This document shows positions 63,581 to 64,000 of a stretch of 64,000 nucleotides of DNA, piece after piece. The stretch spans positions 3,782,001-3,846,000 of the forward strand of contig NC_063017.1 of assembly GCF_020509005.1 (NCBI RefSeq). Reading direction: 5' to 3'. Each line of letters starts with the position of its first letter. Position 1 is the stretch's first letter. The position numbers and the translations under genes are program-made. The notes under the pieces were generated by a model. The model had not been told where the DNA came from. It made no database searches and saw only the letters and a program-made list of their open reading frames with translations. Source of the DNA: Fulvia fulva (taxonomy: Eukaryota > Ascomycota > Dothideomycetes > Mycosphaerellales > Mycosphaerellaceae).

Positions 63581-64000
63581 ATGACCATAGCCAGAAAGCC
63601 CATCCGGCATCGCGCCATTCTTGTGACTTTCGGCCCTTCTGAGCCTCGTAGATGTACATCGTACCTCAGAGACGTCCTCAGAGCCCTGACTGCACATGGA
63701 AGTCTAGTGGAGGGTGATGGCGAACAGGCGTCGGCAGACCGTGTCCATCACTGTATACTTAGCACTAAGAGTGCTGAAGAAGCTTCCGCACAGTCCAGCA
63801 AAACACTGCATGGCCTTACCGAGGAGATCAAAGATGCTGAGGAGAAGATCACTATTTACTACGGTGGACATGCACTGCAGCACCGCCGGTCAGGTTGGTC
63901 GTGGCATGCGTAAGTAGAGACTTGCACACGCTGTCGTTGTCCTAATGCTGACTTTGAACCTGCAGGGACGCCAAGCAACAAGCTTGTGAAGGCCACTTCC
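63581..64000 (+). CDS. Caspase-like protein, tandem paralog (5' part, runs off the window)
   Basis: Start ATG at 63581. Exon 1 (63581-63909) reads IRHRAILVTFG near the N-terminus and EKITIYYGGHA near its end, with the His of the caspase Y/F-x-GHG/A motif. It parallels HRALLITF and KIIIYYGGYA in the gene upstream, and both end in WxWH followed by an intron with GTAAGT at the same point. The intron is 63910-63965 (CTGCAG end). After the acceptor the frame that resembles the paralog (P-S-N-K-L-V-K) is one phase off, so the acceptor or a one-base indel needs checking. Likely a p20-type caspase-like protein of unknown target. Confidence 0.6.

Overview
The window is from a filamentous ascomycete (Pezizomycotina). 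The evidence is short introns with GT/AG borders, a fungal CAP10-type glycosyltransferase, Tad1-like LINEs, Copia and Gypsy LTR elements, a PIF1/Helitron-type helicase, and a strong repeat-induced point mutation (RIP) signature. Long stretches have almost no CpA or TpG and are packed with TpA, while CpG survives. A dothideomycete would fit, but the sequence does not prove it. About 56 kb (1-56.1 kb) is one transposon nest; the last 8 kb is gene-bearing host DNA.

The nest can be unpacked from target-site duplications (TSDs). The oldest layer is a RIP-destroyed PIF1/Helitron-like helicase ORF on the + strand (pieces at 1546-1751, 27436-27456, 41540-42215 and 55198-56.1 kb). Three elements landed in it: LINE A2 (1752-27421), LINE B2/B4 (27471-41525) and a SINE-like element E2 (42232-55181). 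A2 carries LINE B1 (2823-20150), which carries two Copia elements (6477-12090 and 12270-19044); A2 also carries a 5'-truncated LINE C1 (21978-23785) and a chimera D-C2 (24076-25585). B2/B4 carries LINE B3 (30197-37568), itself split by a small Gypsy-type element with gag plus an antisense ORF (34823-37189), and a nearly intact young LINE C3 (38995-40728). E2 carries Gypsy G1 (42732-54929), which carries LINE A3 (46403-51392). A further, unmutated chimera D-A1 lies at the left edge (1-1545).

The most unusual content is a 1077-bp non-coding module D. It occurs twice with the same two ends, each time joined at its 3' side to the 3' part of a different LINE family. This parallels the MINE/WEIRD composite retrotransposon of Magnaporthe. 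LINE A2 also ends 5' in a short piece of Gypsy reverse-transcriptase sequence. Together these suggest that the resident LINE reverse transcriptase switches template at 5' ends.

The right arm holds: a decayed cell-surface membrane protein gene; an intact GT90/CAP10 glycosyltransferase (-); a 5-exon alpha/beta-hydrolase (esterase/lipase, +); a caspase-like gene broken by a young SINE-like insertion E1 and by RIP-type changes; and the start of its tandem paralog running off the right edge.
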